Assembly: GCA_951213105.1 (NCBI GenBank)
Contig: OX578142.1
Location: forward strand, 117,567,065 to 117,631,064
Source of the DNA: Amaurobius ferox
Taxonomy: Eukaryota; Arthropoda; Arachnida; Araneae; Amaurobiidae
Length of the DNA stretch: 64,000 nt
Direction of reading: 5' to 3'
This document shows positions 1-11,639 of this stretch, one piece after another. Position 1 is the first letter of the stretch. Each line of letters opens with the position of its first letter. Both the position numbers and the translations under genes were made by a program. The notes under the pieces are model-generated. The model had not been told where the DNA came from. It was given only the letters and a program-made list of their open reading frames with translations, and did no database searches.

Positions 1-284
1 TCTAGCTAAAATACTAATTGACCAAATTTCATAAAATTTGGTAAATAAGTTACTCGTGAAATAGTCTGGTGCTGATTAGATTTTGGTACCATTCGGAAAA
101 GAGCAACCTGTTTTTTTTACGAAATGGTCCGCAAAAATCGCCAAAATCTAAAAAAAAAAAGACTTCAAATGCTCAAATGCATCAATTAAATGCTTGCTCT
201 GTACGTAATTTTTAGCGAGAAAAATAATAAGCCATTACCCTAGGACTAACTGTTCTCAAGATATTATAAAATGCAATTTCAATT
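1..284 (-). repeat. Family B element, truncated by window edge
   Basis: This stretch matches the interior of the complete B copy at 37404-38224, including the segments ACTAATTGACCAAATTTCAT and TGGTGCTGATTAGATTTTGG and the A-rich block near 150. It is non-coding. Its palindromic end would lie beyond the left edge of the window. It is interrupted at 285 by a SINE insertion, and host sequence resumes at 598. The other B end may be the degraded ATCATGTGGTATGCAG near 608-623. Confidence 0.6.
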
Positions 285-597
285 ATTTCTAGAAAATTCC
301 TTCTTCTTCGACCCAGACCGTCCGACCTACCAGAAAGGTGTAAGGTATCTGTTTGGACGGCCGGGAAGTGCCACCCACTTTAGACCGGAACCCAGTGGGG
401 AGGCATCCTCAGGGACCGTACCCTCCTTCCTCTACCACCAACCTCTCGGAAGGACTTACGGACCCACATGTTTAACGTGATCGTACTCCGCGTGAACACG
501 ACGGCAGTTTGGGCAGCGGCGGGAATCGAACCCGGGCCTACCGAGTGCAACTTCCGCGCGCTAACCACAGGGCTACCGCGCCCATTTCTAGAAAATT
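285..597 (-). mobile_element. tRNA-derived SINE (SINE-1), full length with TSD
   Basis: The SINE body is 299-583, read on the minus strand. The tRNA-like head shows an A-box-like TAGCCCTGTGGTTAGCG and an exact Pol III B box GGTTCGATTCC. The tail ends in GAA triplets. The body is flanked by a perfect 14-bp duplication, ATTTCTAGAAAATT, at 285-298 and 584-597, which proves retrotransposition into the surrounding B element. SINEs of this kind encode no protein and depend on a LINE for movement. Short ORFs across it are meaningless. Confidence 0.85.
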
Positions 598-639
598 TGG
601 TTATAAAATCATGTGGTATGCAGTGTTTGAATAGTATTT

Positions 640-1094
640 ACAATTCTATTAAATCGAACTCGAAATTTTACGTACAAAGTACGCCAAAATGTTGTAGGTG
701 ATATATTTTAATATGTGATTATTATTAAGATAAATGTTATTTACCGCCTTCTGGGGTTATTACTTTTAGATATGCATTATCACCGGAATCTGGATGCATA
801 ACGAAGCTGGATGCATATACATGCATAGACCTTTGTATATTAACTTTTTAGTGATAGTTAAATATTTTGAAATTTAGATTCTAATTTAGTCTTAATATTT
901 TTGTTCATACTCAAGTATCATACAGTTTGATGGTATGTTATTTTAATATAATTGGTGATTTAGCTAATGTTTCACTTAAAAACCAGTAATATTTCCTAAT
1001 CTTTGTTGTCTTTTTATTAATCAATATTTTTTACAGTATTGTTTTTAGATGAAGTTAGGTCCTTTAACATCGGCTTGATTTTTTTATCATTTTT
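640..1094. other. AT-rich intergenic sequence, nothing recognised
   Basis: No ORF, RNA gene or clear repeat boundary is visible. The T-rich stretch at 1076-1094 is the insertion flank of the next element. Confidence 0.5.
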
Positions 1095-2034
1095 ACTTTC
1101 CTTATATACATAATGTATAAGGAAAGTATTGTGACGGGGTCGAAAATTCGAATTCGAGTTTTCGACGGGAGAGCACGTTTCAAGCATCCCTGATCACGAA
1201 TCAAACATTTTTGAAGTGATGTCTGTGTGTGTGTGAAAGTATGTGTGTGTGTGTGTGTGTGTGTGTGTCAGTGGGTCTGTGGAGACGATAACTGACGAAC
1301 TAATGGACCGATTCGAACCAAATTTGTACAAAAATCACAATCCGTAAACACTGGAAGCCTATTGTTTTTGTACGTAATCGAATGTTCAGAACCCCCCTAA
1401 ATTTTCGAATGAAATTTTGAAAAAATCGTCAAAAAATCAAAACCGCTAATAAAGTTACGCAAATAGACATGTCTTATGTAATTTTTCATTAGAAAACGAT
1501 TGGCATAAATTTTAGAGCGCTAACATGAACCGTTCTCGAGATATTGTACATTTTTCAAAAAAATTACGAAAAAGTAACATAAAAAAAATTCCTATTGATA
1601 AACATGTTCACTTTTCATATGTAATACCATGCGATAAATTGAGTGATATCATTCTCGTGGATCTAGCTCGTTCCATTCATGAAAAAATATACTTTAAATA
1701 ATACTTTTGTATTTGAACGCCAATAGTCATTTATCAGCTGTAAGAATAACTTTTTTCTTAGTGCATAACGCTTGGCGAGATTTTGGCGACGAATTTGGGC
1801 GGAATGTCGCCAACTTGGCGACTTTTTTGAAATGTTGCCAAATTAATGAAAATCTCGCCAAATGGATAAAAATGATGCTAAATCAATGAAAATGACGACT
1901 AATTGTCGAAAATTCAATATCTTGGAAAGAATATTAGTATCTACTATAAGAAAAACCTAATTTTTTACTGTAAAAGTAGTAAATTCATTACATTATATAA
2001 GGAAAGTCATGTGTTGCCCACATCAGATTTTTTT
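1095..2034 (-). mobile_element. Family A palindrome-ended non-autonomous element (copy A1)
   Basis: The 3' terminal hairpin is at 1095-1127, with arms ACTTTCCTTATA.CAT and ATGTATAAGGAAAGT. A second, nearly perfect palindrome (TCGAAAA...TTTTCGA around TTCGAATTCGA) lies about 12 bp further in. A (GT)n tract follows at about 1220-1269. The interior then includes a CGCCAA minisatellite (about 1770-1900), and the other terminus is CATGTGTTGCCCACATCAGA plus a T-run at 2009-2034. There is no coding capacity. It is very similar to copy A7 at 47061-47995 over its whole length, which suggests comparatively recent activity. Assignment to Helentron-like rolling-circle elements is inference. Confidence 0.7.
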
Positions 2035-3599
2035 GTTATATACTACGTGCGAGTATTATCGTGCTTATTGCATATAGGTATCCATATGTTTATGTTTATT
2101 ATGCGTCCATCCTGCTTTTACTCGTATTTAGTAACTATTTAGATATATTGCGTATCTCTTTACAAGTATTTGTTTACATTTTTCTCCCTAAACATTTTCA
2201 ACTGTCGACCAACTTGACCCAACCCAAACCAGCTGCAGAGAAATTGTAGACTCGCAACCTGACCCAAACCGCATCGAATACTCGAATTCCAGACCCACGG
2301 CAGATTTTTATTTTAAAATTCTATTCAGTAGCTATTAAATCTCTAACGTATTTGTACAAATTTCTTATATTTTCAGTTTGTAAACCCCGTTTATGCAATT
2401 ATACAGTTATTCTTATAAATTATGTTACAAGGTATTGTTTTTAAAAATATGTTTTGCGTGTAGATCCACAGCAACAAAAGAAAGAAACTCCTACCCCCAA
2501 CCTGAATAATAAAGGAAATCTCACAGATACTCGACATGATGCAGAATTCTAGTTTGAGCTATACGTATAGTTTTTGGTTTAGCAATGTGCAATAGATGGC
2601 GCCACAAATCAAAATTCGCCGCTGTATTAATACAGGACCGAGGTTCGACTATCAAATTACTATCAAAATAGTTCGTAATAAAAATATTGATTAAGTATTT
2701 CCTTTCGAGAGTCGAGGTATCTCTATACCAAATTTAATGGCTCTGGGTATTTTAAATTTTCAGCTACGAGAGCAACAAAGAGACAGATAAACTTATCAAC
2801 AAATTCTTCTTTGTTATAGATATCATATAACTACTTTTTACCATATCTCTATGCATATTAGTATACAAGTTTGATCGTAAGATTTTTTGATTATTCTAAG
2901 GAAAGAGCATGAAATAACAATCTGTATTATACGCACTTCTTAAACAAAATCTAGTTTGATTGCCGTTTTAATTATTCCACCTGTGTTTGGAAGGCAGTAC
3001 TAAGTAAGACAGTTTTAAGTATAGTCCTAAGTGCATTTAATCCATGTCACTTCGTTTTTTCTCAAAATAAGTGACATCTAGGTTGATAAGGAATTAATGA
3101 TTTCCTTTTTATTTCTCATTTTATACGGAAACTGTTAAGGAAATATTTCATGTCAGATTTAGAGCACATTATTACGCTTTGTAGTTCTTTTTGATTAACA
3201 TTTTAATGATTTTACATGAAAAGAACCATACAATTAAACGTTCTGCCACTTTGCGTCATTCTTAAATTTTATAATGATTTAAGACCGAATATTTTAACTT
3301 TAATAAATTGAAGAGATCAAAATCATACACGATAAAATCTTAAAAATTAAAATTTAGGAATTTTTCTGCCTGTAAAATACTTTCAGCAACAGCGGAAGGA
3401 AATTATAATATTCAAAATATTTATTTTTAATGTGGTGAGAATGATTCATATGCATAATCTCAATAAAATGACAAAATATATGATAAATAACACATCTAGA
3501 TGCCACGTTTGTAAATATAGTTTATGTAATATTTTTCAAAATAATTGTGTACCATTCAATTATTTTATCTAAAATTGCAATTGGTGCAGTAACACTCGA
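2035..3599. other. AT-rich intergenic sequence, nothing recognised
   Basis: No supported gene or bounded repeat was seen. ORFs here are short and compositionally random. Confidence 0.45.
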
Positions 3600-3905
3600 G
3601 AAAAATGTTATTAAAATGGTACTTTCTTGCGAGTTTTGGTTCAGCCTTTCATTTTCTTCAACGTTGACAGACCTAATTACTTAACTACTGAACTAATTTT
3701 AATGAATGATAGCTTATGTTGTGTGTTCTAGAGGGAGGTCTATACTTTTTCTTAAAACTTTAAGATAAATTTGATTTAGCATTTAAAAAATTGAAGAAAC
3801 GCGATTTTTTGAGCATTTTTTTTCAGTGTTACCAGACCTACAACCTTATCTACTGAACCGTTTTTAATCAATGATAGCTCATTTTGGGAATATGAGGGTT
3901 TTCCC
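3600..3905. repeat. Diverged ~164-bp direct duplication
   Basis: The segment around 3655-3725 (AGACCTAATTACTTAACTAC, then TTTTAATGAATGATAGCT) recurs at about 3820-3890 with similar order (AGACCTACAACCTTATCTAC, then TTTTTAATCAATGATAGCT). The offset is about 164 bp. This is a degenerate two-copy repeat with no identified origin. Confidence 0.45.
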
Positions 3906-3995
3906 CTTAAGCGTATTGTAATTGCGACGTTTTTAATCTTGGGACCATTTTGTTCCCAAGATCTGCATCCGTCAGATTAGTCCAAGGTATGGACA

Positions 3996-4298
3996 GGGGA
4001 GGACATTTCTTCTTCTTCGATCCAGACCGTCCGATCTACCAGAAAGGTATAAGGTATTTGTTTGGACGGGCGAGAAGTACCACCCAATTTAGACTAGAAA
4101 CCAGTAGGGGAAGCATCCACAGAGACCGTACCCTCCTTCCCCTACCACCAACCTCTCGGAAGGCCTTACGCACCCACATATTTAACGTGATCGTACTCCG
4201 CGTGAACACGGTGGCAGTTTTGGCAGTGGCGGAAATCGAATCTTCGAGTGCAATTCCCGCGCGCTAGCTACTGGGCTGTCGCGCTCCTGGGGAGGACA
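3996..4298 (-). mobile_element. tRNA-derived SINE (SINE-1), second copy with TSD
   Basis: The body is 4006-4288 on the minus strand. It is homologous along its length to the SINE at 299-583, with the same shared middle block (AACCTCTCGGAAGG on the plus strand) and the same GAA-triplet tail. It is flanked by a 10-bp duplication, GGGGAGGACA, at 3996-4005 and 4289-4298. The B box is eroded relative to the first copy and its centre is partly deleted near 4238-4250, so this copy is older or inactive. Confidence 0.8.
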
Positions 4299-5418
4299 AT
4301 GTAGTACTGCCTCGTGGTAACTTTTAAGCTCGTCTCATCAATCACACCCAGACGAACTATCATCTAGATAAGAGGTTGCGATTAACCACGCTTTTTTTTT
4401 GCCCTAAGAATCCGACCTCTTTCTTGGGTGCGTTACTACCTTGTGAATTTTCTTCTTTTCTAGATTTCTGTCGCTTCTTTCTTTACCTCTGCTAAAGTGG
4501 TGGTTTTCCATCTCCAAGATACTTCAACGGTTACACTTTCTGAGATGCACTGCTCAACCAATCAGAAGCCAGCATCCATTTGCTATAGATATATATAACA
4601 CCATGTTGTTATCACAAAATTGCTATTTTGAGACTGTTAATTTCGATGTGGGGATGCGATGCTTCTCTCTCAGGTGCTCCAAAAGAAAACACTTTAAACA
4701 ATTTCATCATTTTGACCTTAGGCTTGTTGGTTCTCTAGCACTGACAAAGATAATTTATCGCATCCTCGAAACAGCTGTATACTGCGTTTCTATTTTATTT
4801 GTGCTTGAATACGTTTCTTAAATTTATCTTATCCTTTGTATAAAACATTTTAAATTATTAAAAGGTAAACAATACTCATGTTTTGTGGATAATTATTTAT
4901 TTTGTGTATTTGAACAGCACCTAAATGCATATTCCGTTACATCAATACGCTTTAAAATGCCGTATGAAATGAAAACACATTCACTAAAATCTCAGTATTC
5001 TATAAAAATCGGAAATTTCATTGGAGAATTCTCGCTCGATCATTTAACTTCAGAGTTATTGACGGAGCGCTTGTCATTGCAGACTTAATGAAAAGGCTAT
5101 TTATCTTTCAATGTACTTAATTTGCTCAGGAGAACTTTTTGGGAGCAGACATAATTTTAATTGTATGTGGAAAATGTTAAAGCAGGATGAGGAATGAAGT
5201 ATGGCTTTGCGGCTTTGAGAAATCGATCTGTTTTGAAAGCTGTGTTTCAAATATGAGGTAAATAAACTGCACATTTACGAGCGCAGCGCACATTGTACTT
5301 GGCTCTACGGTTTTATCTATTTGTAAATCGTTACTGGTCTGATTGACTTATTTAACTTTTCAATGAAATTATTAAGAATCTATAATTCAGTGTAGCATGT
5401 AGTTATAATAGAACATTT
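4299..5418. other. Intergenic sequence, nothing recognised
   Basis: A pyrimidine-rich stretch at 4390-4510 and short ORFs are present, but nothing has recognisable domains or repeat boundaries. Confidence 0.4.
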
Positions 5419-6610
5419 ATCTATATACTAAACAGAATTGAAAATCTGTGTATGCGTATGGAAATTTGTCTCATCATCACGGGAGAATTGCTGTACCGAA
5501 TTTCATGAAATTGTGAGTAGCCGTAAAATAGCCCCACTTAAAAGTTTCGAGTTTCTATAATCAGGGGTTGTTGAGAAATTAATTAAAAACTCACAATTAG
5601 CACTTAGAGTGGGATAGCATTATGCAGCCAATATTTTTTCCGTCAATTTATTTGAAGAAAATGATATCATATCGCTTAGCAGCGGATTTAAATCTAATGT
5701 GTTTATACAACAGATGATTTTTATTAAATTTTGCCGATTTAAATAGGAAAAAAATGTATATAAAATAAACTTTATCGAGGTTAGAATGTTGATGATTATA
5801 CCCATTACGGCTTTGAGATTTAAAAATTAAAAGTATTATTGATATCATCAATTTATTACGTTATCTGTTTTATTTTGGCAAGCATTTTTGAAATTCATAT
5901 GTTGTAGTGCTGGTAGTCTTCTACTAATATAGAGTAATATTCTACTAATACTGAAATATATATTTTAATCTATGAGAATATAAGTAGAACGAGTATATCT
6001 TCTGATATAATTTTAACGCTTTCATTTTGTCATATGTTGATTCAATTTCATATTTTTTTGTAAATTTGTTTACAAACGAGACGAGGATGTTTTATTCTTC
6101 ATATCTGCCCGTGAAGATAATTTTGTAGAGCGAGAACAGAGATTCTTAAACTTATTTTTTGGAGCATGCATTTAAATATTTTAATAGAATGCCTCAAGTA
6201 ACAATGTCATTTGGAATACTAAAAGAATTTGCACATGATTGTGAATTTTAAGTTTCTTTAAAAGGTACGTATATTCCGTACGAAAAACGGGTATATTGCT
6301 AGTTTTGAATTTGTACTTCTTCAACACTAACAACAAACTACTGCTTGTAAGACAAAATACACAACTTCTTTGTATAGAACAGTCATAAGTCAGTTAGGTA
6401 GCGACAGTTGTTTCGAGGGCTTTATAAATCCCCTTCATCAGGCCAAAACAGAACATTTAAAATAGTATGCACTCTTAACAAAATACTATGGGGGCGAACT
6501 ACATGCAATTCGCAAAATTTCATTGAATTCGGTCCAGCCGTTCTCCCCTGATGATAAGATAAACAAACACACAGACAGACAGACGGATTTTCAATTTTAT
6601 TTATATAGAT
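5419..6610. mobile_element. DNA transposon-like element with ~100-bp TIRs
   Basis: The left end at 5419 reads ATCTATATA, then AATTGAAAATCTGTGT. The right end, read inward from 6610, reads ATCTATATA, then AAATTGAAAATCCGTCTG. Similarity between the arms continues inward: GGAGAATTGCTGTACCGAAT at 5482 versus the complement of ATTCGGTCCAGCCGTTCTCC at 6526-6545. This gives imperfect inverted repeats of about 100 bp around a 1.0-kb core with no transposase reading frame. A family E sequence lies inside near the right end. Superfamily not determined. Confidence 0.55.
6341..6492 (+). repeat. Family E element, truncated copy (E1)
   Basis: It shares CTACTGCTTGTAAGACAA with the copy at 11079. It also shares the internal hairpin block TCGAGGGCTTTATAAATCCC and the segment TATGCACTCTTAACAAA. 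The right inverted repeat present in the 11-kb copy is missing here. It lies within the TIR element at 5419-6610, so it was either inserted there or inherited with it. Confidence 0.5.
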
Positions 6611-6852
6611 GTAGTTTCAAAATGAGCAAATAATGAATATTTCTAATAAGATAAATCATAGAAACGTATTTGAAGCATTCCTTTAATATGTTTAAAGCAT
6701 ACATATGTATTTGAAGCATACAAATTTGAATTTTTTAATATGTCAAAATTTGTTGGAAGAACTGTAAATTATTAGAGAACAAAGTTGTCAGAAGATATTT
6801 TAAAACCAATAAGAAATTCATTTTTTACACTAAAATGTTGTTTTATAACTAA

Positions 6853-7765
6853 CAAATTTGATGTGGACAGAACATGATTTGCCTTATATAATGCAATGGA
6901 TTTACTACTTTCACAGTGAAAAAATAGGTTATTCTTATAGTAGATACTTATATTCCTTCCAAAATATTGAATTTTCGTCAATTAGTCGTCATTTTCATTG
7001 ATTTAGCTTCATTATTATCCATTTGGCAAAATTTTCATTAATTTATCAACATTTAAAAAAGTCGCAAAGTTGACGACATTCCGCCAAATTAGTCGCCAAA
7101 ATCCCCAAGCGTTATAGACGGAGAAATAAGCTATTCTTATAGCAGCTAAATCATTATTGGCGTTCAAATACAAACGTATTACTCAAAGTATTTTTTCTCA
7201 TGAATGGAACGAGCTGGATCCACGAGAATGATGTCCCCCAATTTATCGCATGATATTGCACATCAAAAGTGAACATGTTCCTCAATTGCTAATATTTCTT
7301 TAATTTGTGGGATATTTTGATAAATTTATTTGAAAAATGGGCAATATCTCGAGAACGGTTCATGGTAGCGTTCTAAAGTTTATGTTAATCGTTTTCTAAG
7401 GAAAAATTACATAAGAAATGTCTATTTGCGCAACTTTATTAAAGGTTTTAATTTTTTGATGATATTTTTTTTTTTAAATTTCACTCGAGAATTTAGGGTG
7501 GTTCTGAATATTCGATTGTGTTTAAAAGCAATAGGCTTCCAATATTCGCGAATTGAAATTTTTGTACCGAATGCCGTTCGAATCGGTCTCTTCGTTTGTC
7601 ATTTATCGTCTCCCCCCCCACACACAAACACTCACAGACATCACCTCAAAAACGTCTGATTCGTGTTCAAGGATGCTTGAAACGTGCTCTCCCGTAGAAA
7701 ACTCGAATTCGAATTTTCGACCCCGTCACAATACCTTCCTTATACATTATATGTATACGTAAAGT
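6853..7765 (+). mobile_element. Family A element, degraded copy (A2)
   Basis: The 5' end at about 6853 is a mutated TTGATGTGGACAG. The interior contains the CGCCAAA minisatellite remnants (6960-7100) and the shared block GAATGGAACGAGCTGGATCC. The 3' end carries the palindrome AACTCGAATTCGAATTTTCG and a degraded terminal hairpin at 7733-7765. The CA tract is reduced to a few repeats at 7615-7635. Non-coding. Confidence 0.65.
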
Positions 7766-8490
7766 AAAAAGTAATTCAGGAACAATAGAGAGGGAAGTGT
7801 AATTTAAGAAAATAAAAACAATTAGCCATGAAATAGTACATTTTGCAAAGATCTAATTTTTCGCAAACGTTTAATAGACGATGTTTGAACGTCTACATAT
7901 AAAATTCAATGTAATGAAACCTGTTAAATTAAAAATATCCGAGAAAGTTTCGTTTAATACTTATCATACAAAATATTGCTGAAATCTTTTGGAATTACAC
8001 TTACAAACATACACTCGCAAACATATATGTAAACAATTCTGAAAAAAGAATAAATAATTTTTAGAAGTCCAAAACGTGCAAATGCAACATACATCTGAAA
8101 GATATACTTTTTCAGAATTGCAAAATACTTTTGTTTTCATATATTATTTATCGTAGGCAAGGTACGAAGCCGTCATAGAATGAATTTTTAAACTAAGTAA
8201 AAGAATCATGCCAACTTTTTCTTTAAGTATATTTATATTTAAAAATTCCTAAAATTTTTAGTAACGTGAAAATGGGGCTACACTTCAAAAATATACAGAC
8301 ATCTATATATAGGTTAAATAATCCTATAGCTGCATTGTAGAATGAACGATGTGTTTCGAAAGAAAAAATTCTTTATTTTATATCTATTGTTGATAACTTG
8401 AAGCTCTCGGATTGCATTGGATTGACTAGTTTTATCACGATTCTCATTTTTTATATGCATGAACACAATTTCTTTCGGCACCTACAGTGT
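7766..8490. other. AT-rich intergenic sequence, nothing recognised
   Basis: No supported gene, RNA or bounded repeat. Confidence 0.45.
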
Positions 8491-8753
8491 ACAGTGGATT
8501 TCTGCCGATCCGGTGGTCGAGCGGTCAGGGGCATGCGTTTCCGTCGGATCGCTGGATTGCCGGGTTGTGGGTTCGAATCCCGCCAGCGGGCATGGATGTT
8601 GTGTAGTGGAGGCAAAGTCAGACTTCTGCCCTTTGGGAGCCTCAATAAAAGTGAAGCTGCATATTATCCCCTTCACCTTGGGACCAGGGGTCTAGGGACG
8701 TGGCGCTCCTGACTACGGGGGATAAGTCACAACAACAACAACAACAGTGGATT
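8491..8753 (+). mobile_element. tRNA-Leu/Ser-like SINE (SINE-2), full length with TSD
   Basis: The body is 8501-8743. The head TGGTCGAGCGGTCAGGG resembles a class II tRNA A box, and the B box GGTTCGAATCC is exact at about 8571-8581. The tail is (CAA)n at 8729-8743. A 10-bp duplication, ACAGTGGATT, flanks it at 8491-8500 and 8744-8753. Non-coding; ORFs over it are artefacts. It is a different family from SINE-1, by both head and tail. Confidence 0.85.
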
Positions 8754-9785
8754 CCAAATTACTAGATTATACATGAATACTTGGTTTTCCACCCATTTTT
8801 GTCACATGAAACTGCCACCCATGGATATGAAATCCAGAGAGGAAATTATTCGGTTATAGTTGACCTTGGTAGGTAGATGAAAACACTTAACGGTTAAATT
8901 GTTTGAAACTATTGGAAAATGGTTATTGTTTCAGAAATCATTTTTTACTACTAGCATACTAATACTGGCCCACTTTGGTAACCAATATATACTCAATACT
9001 GCACCAACATAAAAATGTGAACATTTTGAAAACATTGCGAAAATAGTGGCTGACCATTTATAGCAATTATTGTCATGCCAATATAACTCAATGTTTAGCT
9101 GGTGGTGGTTGTCAGTATATTCCATATATTGGAAATATTTCAAATGTAACGCAGTATCGTAATGGTACTATCTGTCCAATGTTGGCGACCACTATATCCT
9201 CAATATTGGCTTTAGATGGTAAATATTCCAAATGAAACATAAAAATATACAGTATTGGCTCGATATTGGATTAATGGTGATATGTTACTAGGGTTGTTTC
9301 CTGTCAGAAAACACATAAAGCCTATCTCGTAATAAAAAAATCTTCAAGACAATTTTTTTTCCGTGTACATTCTTTACAAACTCATTATAATCATAGTGAC
9401 CCATAAAATAAATGGGTACTCTAAACTCAGCTTTATGATTAAATAATTTATTTTCTTTACTTCATTAGTTTGGTTCTCCAATTTCTCAGCTTCATATCAT
9501 TACTTCCTCTTATCCCAGGAAATAAATTCCAGACTTAAGAAGAAACTCGAACATTTCCAAGAGTACCAAGAATGAAATGGCTGCCACCTTCTATAAAAAT
9601 AAAAGGCAAACACATGTTATACTCCAAAGAACAATTTTACTATCTCAATCAATTCGGCAACAGTGCATTTGAAGCTCTGCAAACGTCACGTCTCTCTTTT
9701 ACTTACGAAATATTTTGAATCTTCCTTTTGTATTCTCCTTATGCCTTGGCTTAAATACATTGCATGGAACACCCAGACTTATTTG
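8754..9785. other. Intergenic sequence with a degenerate ~205-bp repeat
   Basis: Around 8968-9010 the motif CTAATACTGG...TTTGGTAACCA...TACTCAATACTG recurs in diverged form near 9174-9214 as CCAATGTTGG...GACCACTATATCCTCAATATTGG. The 8960-9290 interval is probably an old repeat. The remainder shows nothing recognisable. Confidence 0.35.
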
Positions 9786-9905
9786 TAATCTTTTCCGACA
9801 AAATTAAATCACGCAGCCTGCCCCCCTTTAATTTTGAAAGTAATCACCTCATTTGCATATCTTTATCGGCGAACAGAAGGCGATATTGTTGAAAGAAAAG
9901 CCCTC
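9786..9905. repeat. Family F interspersed repeat, copy 1
   Basis: It aligns by eye with 33570-33690. Shared anchors are CGACAAAATTAAAT, TTTGCATATCTTTAT and AGAAGG(C/T)GA(T/C)ATTGTT in the same order and spacing. Non-coding. Its class is unknown. Confidence 0.45.
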
Positions 9906-10692
9906 CTTTCCTTATTAGCCAAGAGAAAAGCACCTATTACTAAGTTCGGGTGAATGTATTAGGGCTGTAGAACTTGCATTGAATGTAAAGCATCATTTGT
10001 AATTAGCACTGAAGTAACGCAATAAAATATAATTTGGAACGTCGTTGATTAATTGTGTATAATTTATTTTCATGTGGGTAACTACAAAAATGATCTAATA
10101 TGTGTTCTTTCAGGTTTCCGTTTAATTTACACATATATTTATTAATAGAGATAGGCATAAATATGAATATGCTTAATCTTATATGACATACATTATATTG
10201 ACATTCATAACAACTCTTTTTTAGCTCAGAGATTAGCTAAAAGGAGCAAAGTTATTTATAAAAGGTTATTGAAATTATTTCTTAATTAAGAGGTTTCAAT
10301 AAACAGGTTTTTTGCAAGCTACCAAAATAGATAAAGCAATCTGGAAAGTTTTCACAAGATATTTTACTAAGTTTACAAAAATAAATATCCAATACTTTAA
10401 TAAAGATTGTATCATGATTACTATGTATTTTTTATTTTTATGTGTTGTATATATATGTATTTGTTAATGAAAACAATGTAAATAAGCTGAAAATGATTCT
10501 TTTTCAAACAACTCTTTCATAAAATCTTTAAACAGGACGGAAAATGTAAATTGAAATATTAGAATAAATTAATAAAAACTTATATACCAATTAAAGATTT
10601 CCCTCCATTGCACCGAATTTATTTTTCTTAATTTACATCAAAAGATTTTATCCTGTTCGTATTGAGAAACTGCAGTGTCATTATCAAATCTT
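9906..10692. other. AT-rich intergenic sequence, nothing recognised
   Basis: Strongly AT-rich, with no supported feature. Confidence 0.45.
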
Positions 10693-10864
10693 CTTTAGAC
10701 CAGAGACGTAGCCAGGATCTTCAACCAGGAGAGGGGATTGGCGAGTGGATGGGGTTGTAGTGCTACATATAGTTTAGTCAGTGCGGACCCAATAGTAAGC
10801 TAATGTAATTAGTGTACTAATGGGGTATGGCCCTAAATCCTTCGGCTCCGCCACTGCTTCAGAG
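10693..10864. mobile_element. hAT-like MITE with 8-bp TSD
   Basis: The element is 10701-10856 (156 bp). The left end CAGAGACGTAGCCAGGAT and the complement of the right end, CAGTGGCGGAGCCGAAGGAT, are both variants of CAGTGGCGTAGCCAGGAT. The flanking octamers CTTTAGAC (10693-10700) and CTTCAGAG (10857-10864) match at 6 of 8 bases and fit the hAT preference for T at position 2 and A at position 7. It is far too short to encode a transposase. Confidence 0.55.
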
Positions 10865-11078
10865 GATTAGAAATGCATCTGCTTAAGGATTAAAAATTAA
10901 GACTGCGCCATGAAACGTAACAAATAGAATTTTTCTGAAACTAATGCACAAAGGAGGCAGATGCAATTTTGTGGTCGACTTTAGAGGGTTTCGTAACCTA
11001 CATGTGTGTCACGCATGAAAAAATGCTAGAAGATCTTTCTCAGAGTGACCCTTAAGATATGACACTAAAAACAAACTA

Positions 11079-11292
11079 CTGCTTGTAAGACAAGAACTTA
11101 CCCTACTTTCTTGAAAAAAGCAGTGGCACGTTAGTGCAGCTTTGTGACTACATTTGTTTCAAGGGCGTTATAAACCCCTTTCTTCAGGGAAAAAAACATC
11201 TCGGTCAGAACATTATGCACTCTTAACAAATACCGAGAGTGATCTGCTTGTGCTTTTCACAAGGAAGTTGAGTAAGTTCTTGTTGTAGGCTA
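11079..11292. mobile_element. MITE-like element, family E (E2)
   Basis: The left arm CTTGTAAGACAAGAACTTAC matches the complement of the right arm, GCCTACAACAAGAACTTACT, and similarity continues through ACTTTCTTG/ACTTCCTTG, giving ~30-bp inverted repeats. The centre contains a hairpin-prone block at about 11158-11185 (CAAGGGCGTTATAAACCCCT). Homology with E1 begins just upstream, at GACACTAA. Non-coding. Confidence 0.5.
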
Positions 11293-11512
11293 TGGATTTA
11301 AAGCTCGCATTTATCTTTCGTCAAACAGTTGTGCCTTAATCCTTGCAATGCTAGATCTTGAGATTACAGTAATCCATTTTGTTTTTGTTTTCCTCATTTT
11401 CGTTATGTTTTACCTCTAAACTAACTGCTTATTAGCGCTTCGGTTTGCAGTGGCCAATTGCATCGTTAGTCTGGCAGACGGTTTGATTTCAAAATGGATG
11501 GAATCAGTTATT

Positions 11513-11614
11513 TCACGGAGCGTATTGCGCAGCTTGATCCCCATCTGCAGCATTTGGTTGTTCCATAGAGACATCAAATAGTACTGATCCGTGTATTTGA
11601 ATCAGACATCTGCC
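11513..11614 (-). CDS. Possible terminal exon (weak)
   Basis: On the minus strand an open frame ends at TGA 11513-11515. It encodes about 33 residues after a possible CAG acceptor at 11615-11617, and the reading ends in ...NAADGDQAAQYAP. Codon use and composition look protein-like and the stretch is more GC-rich than its surroundings. The plus strand of the same island also holds a protein-like frame (ATG 11494, TAG 11567-11569, reading MDGISYFTERIAQLDPHLQH...), so strand is uncertain. I do not recognise either peptide. It could be a host exon or a transposon fragment. Confidence 0.2.
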   Translation of the reverse strand, partial: GRCLIQIHGSVLFDVSMEQPNAADGDQAAQYAP

Positions 11615-11639
11615 CTGGAGGTAGTCATATTATTTGTAT

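Noticed and set aside
271..480. 69-residue ORF near the window start
   Set aside because: It spans the junction of element B and an inverted SINE; not a gene.
1095..2034. Family A as an ordinary TIR DNA transposon
   Set aside because: The ends are not mirror images: one is a self-contained hairpin, and only ~14 bp are inverted between the ends. No TSD was seen at the empty site.
8505..8590. Functional tRNA gene
   Set aside because: A and B boxes are present but the sequence continues into a SINE body with a CAA tail and TSD, and the acceptor stem does not close.
8451..8712. Four overlapping ORFs with Arg/Ser-rich peptides
   Set aside because: They lie on SINE-2, bounded by TSDs; SINEs are non-coding.
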